Source: Clostridium sp.
GTDB taxonomy: Bacteria > Bacillota > Clostridia > Clostridiales > Clostridiaceae
Length of the DNA: 45,067 nucleotides
Assembly (NCBI GenBank): GCA_031292145.1
Contig: JARLHR010000182.1
Coordinates: 1-45,067 of the forward strand
Direction of reading: 5' to 3'
This document shows positions 27,471-35,987 of this stretch, piece after piece (position 1 is the first letter of the stretch; each line of letters begins with the position of its first letter). A program made the position numbers and the translations under genes. The notes beneath the pieces were generated by a model. It was not told where the DNA came from, did not search any database, and saw nothing but the letters and a program-made list of their open reading frames with translations.

Positions 27471-28396
27471 GTTTTGGTTAAAACTTCTTTAAAAGTATTC
27501 ATATCATATGCAGAACTAATATAAATTCTGTCAAGCTTAAGAGGATTATCATCTCTATCCGCAAGGCCTCTATTAGTAGTAAATGCTAAGGTATAGCCAG
27601 CACTTTTAGCTGCTTTTACACTATCTTCATTAAAATCCCCAAAAGGATAAGCAACTGAATCAACAGTTTTACCGGTTATTGACTCCAAAGTTTTTTTTGA
27701 TTCTTTTAATTCTGTTAATTGTTCTTCATAAGTCATTTTGGAAAGCTTTGGATGGTTAACAGTGTGACTTTCAATATCAATGCCATAGCTGGACATTTCT
27801 TTAATAGCTTCCTTTGATAAATAATAAGAACCATTTAAATCAGACGTTATACAAAATATAGTAGCATCCATATTGAATTCTTTTAATATGGGAAACGCAT
27901 TATAATAATTATCCATATATCCATCATCAAAAGTAATAACTATGCTTTTTTCAGGAATAGGGAAATTATTTAATAAGTAATCTTTTAATTCGCTCATAGT
28001 TAATGTTATATAGCCTTGATCTTTTATGTATTTAAGTTGTATCCTAAGCTTTTCGGGAGTTATTGTCACTTCATTACTGGCTGGTTCTGTGACAGAATGG
28101 TAGTATAATACAGGCACGCCTATATTATCATTAATCAATGTAGCTTTACTAAATTTGATTTTTTGAGAACTTACTTCATTACTAACGTTATTATATGTTT
28201 GAGTTTTTGAATTATCAACAGATTGAGTCGTTGTATTATTATTAGCTATAGATTTATTTTGTGAAAAATTATTAGTATGTATAAATGAACCTAGTATGAC
28301 TAGTAAGCTAATAATAGATGCGAAAACTATGATTAATTTCTTTTCTAATATATTGGTCTTAAAGAATTCTTTTAATGATTTTTTTTGTTTAAACAT
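27461..28396 (-). CDS. Membrane-anchored polysaccharide deacetylase (NodB domain)
   Basis: 311 residues; ATG at 28396 behind AGGAGG. A basic N-terminus and one TM span (about 20-40) anchor it with a Ser/Asn/Thr-rich linker (45-85) outside. The NodB domain holds all five carbohydrate-esterase-4 motifs: TFDDGY (catalytic Asp and metal Asp near 156), SHTVNHP (metal His pair), an AYPFGD segment, and the late LDRIYISS. It probably removes N-acetyl groups from peptidoglycan or another cell-surface glycan. It is divergent from a DUF4163/DUF3298 gene, a domain that in B. subtilis PdaC is fused to such a deacetylase. Confidence 0.93.
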   Translation of the reverse strand: MFKQKKSLKEFFKTNILEKKLIIVFASIISLLVILGSFIHTNNFSQNKSIANNNTTTQSVDNSKTQTYNNVSNEVSSQKIKFSKATLINDNIGVPVLYYHSVTEPASNEVTITPEKLRIQLKYIKDQGYITLTMSELKDYLLNNFPIPEKSIVITFDDGYMDNYYNAFPILKEFNMDATIFCITSDLNGSYYLSKEAIKEMSSYGIDIESHTVNHPKLSKMTYEEQLTELKESKKTLESITGKTVDSVAYPFGDFNEDSVKAAKSAGYTLAFTTNRGLADRDDNPLKLDRIYISSAYDMNTFKEVLTKTKK

Positions 28397-28831
28397 AAAG
28401 GCATTTAACCTCCTTCTATTTCAATCAGAATAACATTCTTTTATCATTATATGCTAAAGTTCAATAAAAACTACATGGAGTTATATATTTACTAGCAAAG
28501 TATAAATTTTTTAAACTTAAAAATAATATGAGACACAATCAAAAAAAATATACATTGCATCTTTGGTCTATTATTTTCTTTTATGTGCTAAAATCTCAGA
28601 TTAAGGATTATAATAACCAATTGTAAATTATGCTTTTTAAAATTATTTATTATAAGAATAAGTTCATTAAAAGAGTAGCATAATATAAAATAGTACAACT
28701 TATTAACATTATCAACAGGAGGCTGTGGATAACATGTTATAAAAATGTTAATATACAAAATATTACATGTGGAATTTGTGAATATATATTAAATTAAGTC
28801 ACAAAATGTATAAATTTAAGGAGGCAGTTAT
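28397..28831. other. Divergent intergenic region with repeat A9 and DnaA-box-like sites
   Basis: 435 bases between the deacetylase and the DUF3298 gene. It holds repeat A9 (28530-28589) and an inverted pair, TTATCAACA (28709-28717, one mismatch) and TGTGGATAA (28724-28732, exact DnaA box). A further exact TTATCCACA lies in the following gene at 28891-28899. An AGGAGG at 28717-28722 is followed by ATG TTA TAA (28734-28742), a two-codon frame. The rest is AT-rich. Confidence 0.55.
28530..28589. repeat. Family A deletion derivative (A9)
   Basis: Left arm GAGACACAATCAAAAAAAAT and right part CATCTTTGGTCTATTATTTT ending TTTATGTGCT. The right part, including CATCTTTGG inside the arm, matches A2 closely; the core is missing. 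Confidence 0.75.
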
Positions 28832-29560
28832 ATGGGGATTATAGCTAATGTATCAGGGATAATTATAGCTTGTTCAATGTTATATACAGCTTATCCACAG
28901 AAATTGTGCATAAGTTGTGAAATTAAAAGTGTAAGTAAAATTAGCGTTGTGGAAAAGTCTATAAATAAAAATCTAAATTATCTAAAAGAAGACATAAAAA
29001 TACCTCAATTATTAGATGGAAATGATGAAAAAAAGATAAAAGTGATGAATAATGTAATTAATAATGATATTATGCCTAAAGTAGAAGATGCTGAAAAAAC
29101 GGCAAGAGAATATTTTGGAGGGATAGGACAGGAAAAACCAAATTTCCCCTATGAAATTTATTCAAGATATACAGTATCTAAAGATAATGATAAATTAATA
29201 AGCTTATATGATGATTATTATGAGTATTTAGGAGGTGCTCATGGAATGACCACAAGAACTTCCTATACCATAGATAAAGATAAAGAAAGTTTATTAACTT
29301 TAAAAGATTTATTTGTTAAGGGATATGATTATAAAGATATAATCAATAGAGAGATAAGAGCGGAAATAAATAAAAATCCTCAAAATTATTTTGATTCAGG
29401 AAGTGTATTTAAAGGTATTAGTGAGAATCAAAATTTTTATATAGAAGATGATAATCTTGTAATTTATTATCAATTATATGATATAGCACCATATGTGTTT
29501 GGAATTCCTGAGTTTAAGATTCCTTTAAAACTATTTAATAAAAATTTTATTTACGCCTGA
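28832..29560 (+). CDS. Exported DUF4163/DUF3298 (RsiV-like) domain protein
   Basis: 242 residues; ATG behind AAGGAGG. A hydrophobic start (IIANVSGIIIACSMLYTAY) is probably a signal sequence or anchor, though few positive charges precede it. The body matches the DUF4163 then DUF3298 pair of RsiV and PdaC: YYEYLGGAHGMTTRTSYTID in the middle, LLTLKDLF, then a C-terminal NLVIYYQLYDIAPYVFGIPE. In RsiV this fold binds lysozyme; in PdaC it precedes a deacetylase domain. Here it is a stand-alone protein next to the divergent deacetylase, so a cell-wall or lysozyme-related role is suggested but not shown. No sigma-V gene is adjacent. Confidence 0.85.
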   Translation: MGIIANVSGIIIACSMLYTAYPQKLCISCEIKSVSKISVVEKSINKNLNYLKEDIKIPQLLDGNDEKKIKVMNNVINNDIMPKVEDAEKTAREYFGGIGQEKPNFPYEIYSRYTVSKDNDKLISLYDDYYEYLGGAHGMTTRTSYTIDKDKESLLTLKDLFVKGYDYKDIINREIRAEINKNPQNYFDSGSVFKGISENQNFYIEDDNLVIYYQLYDIAPYVFGIPEFKIPLKLFNKNFIYA

Positions 29561-29700
29561 AGTATTTGTAGATTAATTTTTCTTAGCAACATTAAGTATA
29601 AATAATCATTTAGATTTGCACCATTCAAGGATAAGATTAATATTTTGAGAAAAGTAGTAAAATGATATTTATAGTTCTGCCAAAGACTCTTGCGATATAA

Positions 29701-29742
29701 AAAAAGAAGGTGTCTATAAATTAGTAAAGACATCTTCTTTTT
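29701..29742. terminator. Bidirectional terminator
   Basis: AAAAAGAAGGTGTCT (29701-29715) pairs with AGACATCTTCTTTTT (29728-29742). It lies between the convergent DUF3298 gene and hydE. Confidence 0.88.
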
Positions 29743-29764
29743 CACAAGATTTTATATTAGGTTT

Positions 29765-30814
29765 TTAATTATTATCATGACCATTAATATTTTCATTTCC
29801 TCTAAATCCGTAGCCATCCGAAATAATTCTGCCTATACCAGTTACCTTACCGGTTATGCAGCCTCTACAATGAGCTGGTGTATCGCCTGTGCAGATTTTA
29901 CCTGGATATAAGGCATAAAGTTTTCTGTATTCACCTTCGGTAACATTAGGCATTACAACATTAGCACCACTTTGAAGTGCAATTACTCTTCCGTTAGGAG
30001 CCAGAGATTCCATTGCAGTTGTTGCAGGAATATTTATATCAGGAAGAATTAATCGAGTTAATGCCATAACCTTTAGAGCTAAAGTAAGGCTTCCTCCTTC
30101 TGAATCCTTTAGAGGTGTGTCTTCATTTGGTATAAATGGCCCTATCCCTATCATATCAGCATTGATTTCTTTAAAGAATAATATGTCTTTAGCGATAGAT
30201 TCTAAAGTTTGATTTGGCAGACCAACAAGAATACCACTTCCAACTTCATATCCCAAATCACGTAAGTTTTTTAAACAATTTAATCTTTCATCAAAACTCA
30301 TGTTAGGATCCATATCTTCATAAAGCTTTTTATCAGTAGTTTCTATACGAATTAAGTACCTATCAGCACCAGCGTCTTTAAAGGCTTTATATTCTTCAAA
30401 AGTTTTTTCGCCTAAGCTTAGAGTTAAAGCAACACCTAATTTTTTTATTTCTTTTACGATTTCGGTCATTCTTTCTTTAGTGAAATAATCATCTTCGCCA
30501 CCTTGAAGGACAAGAGTTTTATATCCGTAGCTAACTGCTTTTTTTGCAAACTCAAGAATTTCTTCTTGAGTTAGCCTGTACCTTTCAAGAGTTTTATTAT
30601 CTCTTCGAAGTCCGCAATATAAACAATTTCGTTTGCATATGTTTGTAAATTCAATTAATCCTCTTAGGTGGACATAATCACCTAAATACTTTTGACGAAC
30701 ATCATCAGCTGCTTTAAATAGTTCTTCGTTTATATCATCATTTTGTAATAATTTCAATATTTCATTTTTATCTAAGTTATGAGTAAGCTTAGCTTTTTCA
30801 ATAAGTTTGATCAT
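29765..30814 (-). CDS. hydE: [FeFe]-hydrogenase H-cluster radical SAM maturase HydE
   Basis: 349-residue radical SAM enzyme that helps build the 2Fe subcluster of [FeFe]-hydrogenase. The SAM cluster motif is C60-x3-C64-x2-C67 (CKRNCLYC), inside FTNICKRNCLYCGLRRDN, a HydE hallmark. VLQGGEDDYFTKE, GIGPFIPNEDTPL and a C-terminal ICTGDTPAHCRGCITG (the auxiliary-cluster Cys present in many HydE) also fit. PylB and biotin synthase lack this combination. The ATG at 30814 follows TAGGAGG. hydF, hydG and hydA are not in the window. It appears monocistronic. Confidence 0.95.
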   Translation of the reverse strand: MIKLIEKAKLTHNLDKNEILKLLQNDDINEELFKAADDVRQKYLGDYVHLRGLIEFTNICKRNCLYCGLRRDNKTLERYRLTQEEILEFAKKAVSYGYKTLVLQGGEDDYFTKERMTEIVKEIKKLGVALTLSLGEKTFEEYKAFKDAGADRYLIRIETTDKKLYEDMDPNMSFDERLNCLKNLRDLGYEVGSGILVGLPNQTLESIAKDILFFKEINADMIGIGPFIPNEDTPLKDSEGGSLTLALKVMALTRLILPDINIPATTAMESLAPNGRVIALQSGANVVMPNVTEGEYRKLYALYPGKICTGDTPAHCRGCITGKVTGIGRIISDGYGFRGNENINGHDNN

Positions 30815-30930
30815 ATGACCTCCTAAGTTAAAATAAAATTAATAATCAACTATACTTAGTATACTATATAATTTAGAAACATAATAATTAAAATTTTTAA
30901 TTATAAAAAATTAGGTTCTTCACATTAAAT

Positions 30931-30964
30931 AAAAGAACTCCCAATATTTAAAGAGTTCTTTTAT
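30931..30964 (-). terminator. Terminator after the Bax-inhibitor-1 family gene
   Basis: AAAAGAACTC (30931-30940) and GAGTTCTTTT (30953-30962) form a perfect 10-bp stem with T runs on both sides. Given the minus direction of both neighbours it ends the transcript of the gene starting at 31647. Confidence 0.8.
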
Positions 30965-30968
30965 TTTT

Positions 30969-30991
30969 AAAATTATTTTTTGATTGTGCCT
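30969..30991. repeat. Family A solo right arm (A10)
   Basis: AAAATTATTTTTTGATTGTG and CCT match a family A right arm; no left arm follows. It abuts the stop codon of the Bax-inhibitor-1 family gene. Confidence 0.55.
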
Positions 30992-31647
30992 TAATTATCG
31001 TTATCAGAAATTATTCTTAAAACATACATAAGAATATTTAATATATCTAGATATACATTCATGACTTCATTTAATATGAAATTATCATCAATAAATTCAT
31101 TTCTACTAACACTTAACTTAAACGAATTAATATCATACATAAGGTATAAACAAAATACACCAAGTCCTAAGTAAGCTAAAAAAGGTAAGGGTACAAAAAT
31201 ACTTAATATACTTAACCCTAAAATGCTTAGCAACAAGGCAAATAATATACCTCCTAAAAAGCTCAAATCCTTGAACTTCAAGCCTAATATAGCAAAACTT
31301 GCGACTATTAGAGTTGTTGCAAACAAACATCTATATAAACTTGCAGTTGTTAATATGCTGAGTAGTGGTGCTAATGTTATTCCTTCACCAAATGTAAAAG
31401 CATAAAATAAAATCTTCTTTACTGCTCCACGGCTAAACATAAATCCAAGCATTAATCCAATAGAAACAAAACAATAAATTAACAAAAATGTTCTACTCAG
31501 TGATGATATTAAGTAACTTCCGCAATAAGCACCTAGAGTTGTAAGTGCTAAAGATAATAATAAATAACTTATATATTTTCTGTAAGCTATTACTTTTCTT
31601 TTTGTATTATCAATTGATACATATCCGTTTTGTCCACTTTCGTACAT
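30991..31647 (-). CDS. Bax inhibitor-1/YccA family membrane protein
   Basis: 218 residues from the ATG at 31647, chosen because GGAAGGG lies just before it; an in-frame ATG at 31665 overlaps that site. Seven hydrophobic spans follow a 30-residue polar N-terminus. Family features are FTFGEGITLAPLLSI, the LYLMYDINSF pair of acidic residue and helix, and the C-terminal NEVMNVYLDILNILMYVLRI. Family members form pH-sensitive Ca2+ leak channels in some bacteria; the role here is not known. It lies next to the P-type cation ATPase on the same strand, with a 110-base gap. Confidence 0.9.
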   Translation of the reverse strand: MYESGQNGYVSIDNTKRKVIAYRKYISYLLLSLALTTLGAYCGSYLISSLSRTFLLIYCFVSIGLMLGFMFSRGAVKKILFYAFTFGEGITLAPLLSILTTASLYRCLFATTLIVASFAILGLKFKDLSFLGGILFALLLSILGLSILSIFVPLPFLAYLGLGVFCLYLMYDINSFKLSVSRNEFIDDNFILNEVMNVYLDILNILMYVLRIISDNDN

Positions 31648-31756
31648 AAAATCCCTTCCTTTCATATATTGTAATAATTATATACCCTTTTTTAAAAAAA
31701 AGAACTTTTTCGAAGAATAAATATAAAATTAGGTTTCAGACCTATAATATAGTACT

Positions 31757-34417
31757 TTAAGCAGCTTGAATTTTTGTTTTTTCTTCTTTATGACCTCTGA
31801 TAGTTTCTTTTTTGTCTTCAATAAAATCTTTCAATATTTTAAATGTTTGTATTATTAAAGTTGGAATAAAAGCAAATAAGTGAATTAATAATAACTCATT
31901 ATTAGTAAGTGGAGTTATTTCAAATAATCCTTGAAACGCTGGAATAAGTAAAACTGAATTTACTAGTATAACGCCTGATATAAAAGCAATCCAACTGAAT
32001 TTATTTCCAAAAACCCCAAGTGCAAAGATTGATTTTTTACCACGGCAGTTGAATCCGTGGAATAATCTAGCTAAACATAATGTGCTAAATGCCATTGTCA
32101 TTCCAACTCCATGATTACCTGTAGCTAGGCCAATATGATAAGAAATCATAGTAAATATTCCTATAAGTAAACCTTGAACTAGGATATCTGTGATGAAATC
32201 CCTTGTTAATATGGATTCACTGGCATTTCTGGGCTTGTCCTTTAAAACATCCTTTTTAGATTTTTCCATACCTATTGCTATAGCAGGTAAACTATCTGTT
32301 AGTAAGTTAATGAATAACAAATGCACTGCAGCAAATGGGACAGGAAGTGCTAATATTGATGAATAAAGTACGGCAAGTATTCCTGAAATATTACCTGAAA
32401 GAAGAAATTTAATTGAGTTCATTATGTTAGCATAAATATTTCTACCATTAGTAACTGATTTTACAATAGTAGCAAAGTTATCATCTGTTAAAATCATTGA
32501 AGCTGCATCCTTTGAAACTTCAGTACCTGTTATACCCATTGCAATACCAATATCAGCTTGCTTAAGGGCAGGTGCATCATTAACACCATCACCTGTCATA
32601 GCAACAATTTTACCTTTGTTCTGCCATGCTTTAACTATTCTTATTTTATGCTCAGGAGATACCCTTGCATAAACCGAAATATGTTTTAACTTTGAATCAA
32701 GTTCATCATCAGACATCTTATCAAGTTCTAATCCTTCTACGACTAAGTCACCATCTTGTAAGATTCCAATTTCTTTAGCAATAGCAGAAGCTGTAATCTT
32801 ATGATCACCAGTAATCATGATTGGTTTAATAGAAGCTTTAATACAATCACTGACAGCTAATTTCGATTCTTCTCTAGGTGGATCAATCATTGAAATTAAT
32901 CCTAAGAAAGTAAAGTTATCTTCATCTTCTAAAGTGAGGTTTTTATTTTCGTCAAGTTCTTTGTAAGCAAAAGCTAAAACTCTTAAACCTTGTGATGAAA
33001 GTTCTCTATTAGTATTATTTATATTGATTTTATCATTATTAGTAAAACTTTCTATACTACTTGAAGTTTTTATAGAAGTTACTCTATCTAACAATACATC
33101 AAGAGCACCTTTAGTAACCATTATATATTTTCCATCTATCTTATGAAGAGTACTCATAAGTTTTCTATCAGATTCAAAAGGAATTTCATTAAGTCTTGGG
33201 TAAGTATTTCTGCACTCAATTTCATTTATAGAATAGTTATGACCTAAATTTACTAAAGCAATTTCAGTTGGATCGCCAATTTCAGCTCCATCTAATGACG
33301 TAGAATCATTACAAAGTATAGAGCTAGTTAGAAGGAAATTTGAATCAGAATTTGTAGGATTTATTTTATTGCTATCAATTAATTTATTATCAACAAAAAT
33401 CTTTTTAACAGTCATTTTATTTTGAGTTAATGTACCAGTTTTGTCAGAACAGATAACTGATACACATCCAAGTCCTTCAACAGCTTTGAGCTTTTTGATA
33501 ATTGCATTTTCTTTAGCCATTGATTGAGTACCTATAGCTAGTACAATTGTAACTATTGAGCTAAGGGCTTCAGGTATGGCAGCAACAGCAAGAGCAACAG
33601 CAAACATTAATGAATCTAATATGTCAGTACCTCTATATATACTTAAGGAAAAAACAATTGCACAAATTCCCATGATTGAAAGTGCTAGTTTCTTAGAAAA
33701 ATCATCTAGGGAAGCTTGAAGTGGAGTTGTTTTTTCTTGAGTGGATTCCATAAGGGTAGCTATTTTACCAAGTTCTGTGTTCATACCAGTATTAGTAACA
33801 AGGACAGTAGCCCTGCCATAAGTGACTAGTGAACTAGAAAAAACCATATTTTTTTGATCACCTAAAGCAACTTCATTTTTGTTAATAACGTCAGAGTACT
33901 TGTCCACACTTTCGGATTCACCAGTTAATGAACTTTCATTAACCTTAAGAGAGAAGTTTTCTAGAATTCTACCATCAGCAACAACTAAGTCACCAGCTTC
34001 TAATATTAAAATATCTCCTGGAACAACCTTAGAGGGTATTTCAATTTTAACTCCATCTCTAATAACTTTAGCACTTGGGGCAGATAAGGTTTTTAGGCTA
34101 TCTAGTGATTGTTCAGCTTTAACGTATTGGACAGTACCTAAAATAGCATTCACAATTATAACAACTAAAATCACAGCTGTACTTTCCATGTTACCTGTCA
34201 TAGCTGAAATAATAGCGGCAACAATTAAAATAACTACTAATAAGTCCTTAAATTGATCTAAAAATACTGATAAAATACTCTTATTCTTTTTTTCATTTAG
34301 AATGTTTTTACCAACAGAATTTAAGCTTTCAGAAGCTTTTGTACTCGTCAGACCATTTAAGGTCACATCGAAGGCTTTTAGGGATTGTTCTGTGGTTTTA
34401 GAAAAATATTTATCCAT
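31757..34417 (-). CDS. P-type cation-transporting ATPase (P2A, Ca2+/Mn2+ type)
   Basis: 886-residue P2A-type pump. The phosphorylation Asp is in CSDKTGTLTQNKM (about residue 325). TGES of the actuator domain is at SLTGESESVDKY, the hinge at MTGDGVNDAPALKQADIG. Cation site: TM4 AIPEALSS, TM5 SGNISGI and TM6 NLLTDSLPAIAIG keep the Asn and Asp ligands of site II but lack the TM5 Glu of SERCA site I, so one ion per cycle is expected, as in PMR1-type pumps that carry Ca2+ and Mn2+. A yybP-ykoY (Mn2+) riboswitch precedes it, making Mn2+ export the best guess. ATG at 34417 follows GGAAGATGC. Confidence 0.94.
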   Translation of the reverse strand: MDKYFSKTTEQSLKAFDVTLNGLTSTKASESLNSVGKNILNEKKNKSILSVFLDQFKDLLVVILIVAAIISAMTGNMESTAVILVVIIVNAILGTVQYVKAEQSLDSLKTLSAPSAKVIRDGVKIEIPSKVVPGDILILEAGDLVVADGRILENFSLKVNESSLTGESESVDKYSDVINKNEVALGDQKNMVFSSSLVTYGRATVLVTNTGMNTELGKIATLMESTQEKTTPLQASLDDFSKKLALSIMGICAIVFSLSIYRGTDILDSLMFAVALAVAAIPEALSSIVTIVLAIGTQSMAKENAIIKKLKAVEGLGCVSVICSDKTGTLTQNKMTVKKIFVDNKLIDSNKINPTNSDSNFLLTSSILCNDSTSLDGAEIGDPTEIALVNLGHNYSINEIECRNTYPRLNEIPFESDRKLMSTLHKIDGKYIMVTKGALDVLLDRVTSIKTSSSIESFTNNDKININNTNRELSSQGLRVLAFAYKELDENKNLTLEDEDNFTFLGLISMIDPPREESKLAVSDCIKASIKPIMITGDHKITASAIAKEIGILQDGDLVVEGLELDKMSDDELDSKLKHISVYARVSPEHKIRIVKAWQNKGKIVAMTGDGVNDAPALKQADIGIAMGITGTEVSKDAASMILTDDNFATIVKSVTNGRNIYANIMNSIKFLLSGNISGILAVLYSSILALPVPFAAVHLLFINLLTDSLPAIAIGMEKSKKDVLKDKPRNASESILTRDFITDILVQGLLIGIFTMISYHIGLATGNHGVGMTMAFSTLCLARLFHGFNCRGKKSIFALGVFGNKFSWIAFISGVILVNSVLLIPAFQGLFEITPLTNNELLLIHLFAFIPTLIIQTFKILKDFIEDKKETIRGHKEEKTKIQAA

Positions 34418-34484
34418 TTAGCATCTTCCTTTCAAAAAAATAGTATCAATGTAAAGCCTTTAAGGGAAATTTGATAAATAAAAA

Positions 34485-34532
34485 GAGACTTTTAATATAA
34501 CTTCAAAAATTTGAAGTTATATTAAAAGTCTC
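34485..34532 (-). terminator. Riboswitch-controlled terminator
   Basis: Minus strand GAGACTTTTAATATAACTTC (34532-34513) pairs perfectly over 21 bases with 34505-34485, followed by TTTTTATTT. The 5' half overlaps the closing P1 strand of the riboswitch, so folding of the aptamer removes it from the terminator. Confidence 0.9.
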
Positions 34533-34616
34533 GTTGCCAACACAGGCATATAACACCAGACTAAAGATTAGCCGAGATTGTTGATGTTATATTTATAACT
34601 ACTCCCTTTTAATATA
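34518..34616 (-). promoter_or_regulatory. yybP-ykoY riboswitch (Mn2+)
   Basis: Minus strand starts with the P1 strand TATATTAAAAG (34616-34606), then GGGAGTAG (34606-34599), and ends with the conserved CCTGTGTTGGCAACGAGAC (34546-34528) and the P1 partner CTTTTAATATA (34528-34518). These two conserved loops are the Mn2+-binding hallmarks of this class. P1 and the terminator compete for the same strand, so ligand binding should turn the ATPase gene ON. It fills the 400-base leader; 34617-34826 shows no other feature apart from start-proximal sequence of the next gene. Confidence 0.93.
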
Positions 34617-34826
34617 AAGGATCTATATATAATACTATACTTTATTAAGGGTTTTTAGTCAATGGTATAAATGGTATTAAAAATGGCATAGTTAATAAAG
34701 TTATGTAAAAATAAAATTATTAACTAGGCTTTATTTTTTATAAATGTTAATTTAAAATAGATAATTATGGGATTTGATTTATTTAGGGAATAATAAACTA
34801 ATTAGATAAGGGTGGAGGTTAAAATT

Positions 34827-35669
34827 ATGACTGGGCTTGTACTTGAAGGCGGAGCATTTAGAGGATTGTTTACAGCAGGTGTGTTAGATGCACTTTTAGA
34901 TATAAATGCAGAATTAAAATATGTAATTGGAGTATCGGCAGGGGCTACTAATGCATATTCTTATGTTTCTAAACAAAGAGGAAGAAATTTAGAAATAATG
35001 GAAAGGTTTATGGATAATAAAAGATATATTAGTTATAGTAATTTGATTAAATGTAAATCATTGATGGATTTAGATTTTGTATTTGATGAAATTCCAAATA
35101 AACATTGTATATTTGATTATGAAACTTTTTATAAGTTTGATGGAAAGATGTTAGCAGGTGCTTTTAATATTGAAACTGGAGAAAATGAATATTTTGATAA
35201 GGATTTATTAGATAAAAGGAATTCGATTCTTAGAGCCAGTATAGCGATACCATTAGCATTTCCGTTTGAAAAAATTAATGGACAATATTATGCAGATGGA
35301 GGACTTTTCGAACCTATACCAATTAATAAATCAATAGCTGATGGTAATGATAAGAATATAATTGTATTAACTAGAAATGAAGGATATAGAAAGAGGCAGT
35401 CTAAAGCTAATAATATAACATATAAAATCTATAAAAGTAAATATCCAAAGTTAGCAAATGTATTAAGGGATAGACATATTAAATATAATGAGCAACTTGA
35501 TTTTTGTAAGGAACTAGAAGATAGAGGAGAAGCGATTATAGTAAGACCTACCATAAGTATGGATATAAGCAGGTTTGAAAGAGATAAAAATAAATTAAGA
35601 GCAATATATCAGAATGGATATGATTTAATCATTAAAGATAAAGAGAAAATACTTAATTATATAAGATAA
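34827..35669 (+). CDS. Patatin-like phospholipase
   Basis: 280-residue patatin-family acyl hydrolase (RssA/YjjU-like). Oxyanion loop LVLEGGAFRGLFTAGVLDAL, nucleophile Ser in IGVSAGATNA, and catalytic Asp in YADGGLFEPIPI are all present, so it is probably active on phospholipid or another acyl ester. No signal peptide. ATG at 34827 follows GGTGGAGGT; the GTG at 34812 lies inside that site. It is divergent from the P-type ATPase and ends with its own terminator. Confidence 0.93.
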   Translation: MTGLVLEGGAFRGLFTAGVLDALLDINAELKYVIGVSAGATNAYSYVSKQRGRNLEIMERFMDNKRYISYSNLIKCKSLMDLDFVFDEIPNKHCIFDYETFYKFDGKMLAGAFNIETGENEYFDKDLLDKRNSILRASIAIPLAFPFEKINGQYYADGGLFEPIPINKSIADGNDKNIIVLTRNEGYRKRQSKANNITYKIYKSKYPKLANVLRDRHIKYNEQLDFCKELEDRGEAIIVRPTISMDISRFERDKNKLRAIYQNGYDLIIKDKEKILNYIR

Positions 35670-35716
35670 ATAATGACTATATTAAAATTCAAAAATAAAA
35701 ATAGAATAGTAATTAT

Positions 35717-35744
35717 AAGGCAGGGGGAGTTTCCCTTGCCTTTC
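35717..35744 (+). terminator. Rho-independent terminator
   Basis: AAGGCAGGGGG and CCCTTGCCTTT around GAGTTT, about 50 bases after the patatin stop. The remainder of the gap to 35988 is AT-rich and has the promoter below. Confidence 0.78.
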
Positions 35745-35906
35745 TATATTGAAATGAATAAGCTTAGAAAATTCAAATCTTCAATATTAAATCTACCTTC
35801 TGTAATATGAACTCCTTGACTAATTTTTAAGCTATATTGCATCAATGTGAGTTTTGAATAAATAAATATTACTTTGAAGAAACTATATAAAATAATAAAA
35901 AATATA

Positions 35907-35935
35907 TTGAAAAATAATTCGAAACAATATAAAAT
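35907..35935 (+). promoter_or_regulatory. Putative sigma-A promoter of glycyl radical enzyme operon
   Basis: TTGAAA (35907-35912), 17-base spacer, TAAAAT (35930-35935), 52 bases before the start codon. Confidence 0.45.
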
Positions 35936-35987
35936 TAAGACATAACAATAGCAAACGATAAAAAATAAGCTGAAAGGAGAAAGAGAA

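Noticed and set aside
28709-28899. DnaA boxes as a replication origin
   Set aside because: Only two exact boxes, no dnaA/dnaN or AT-rich unwinding element with ordered boxes; a regulatory site is more likely.
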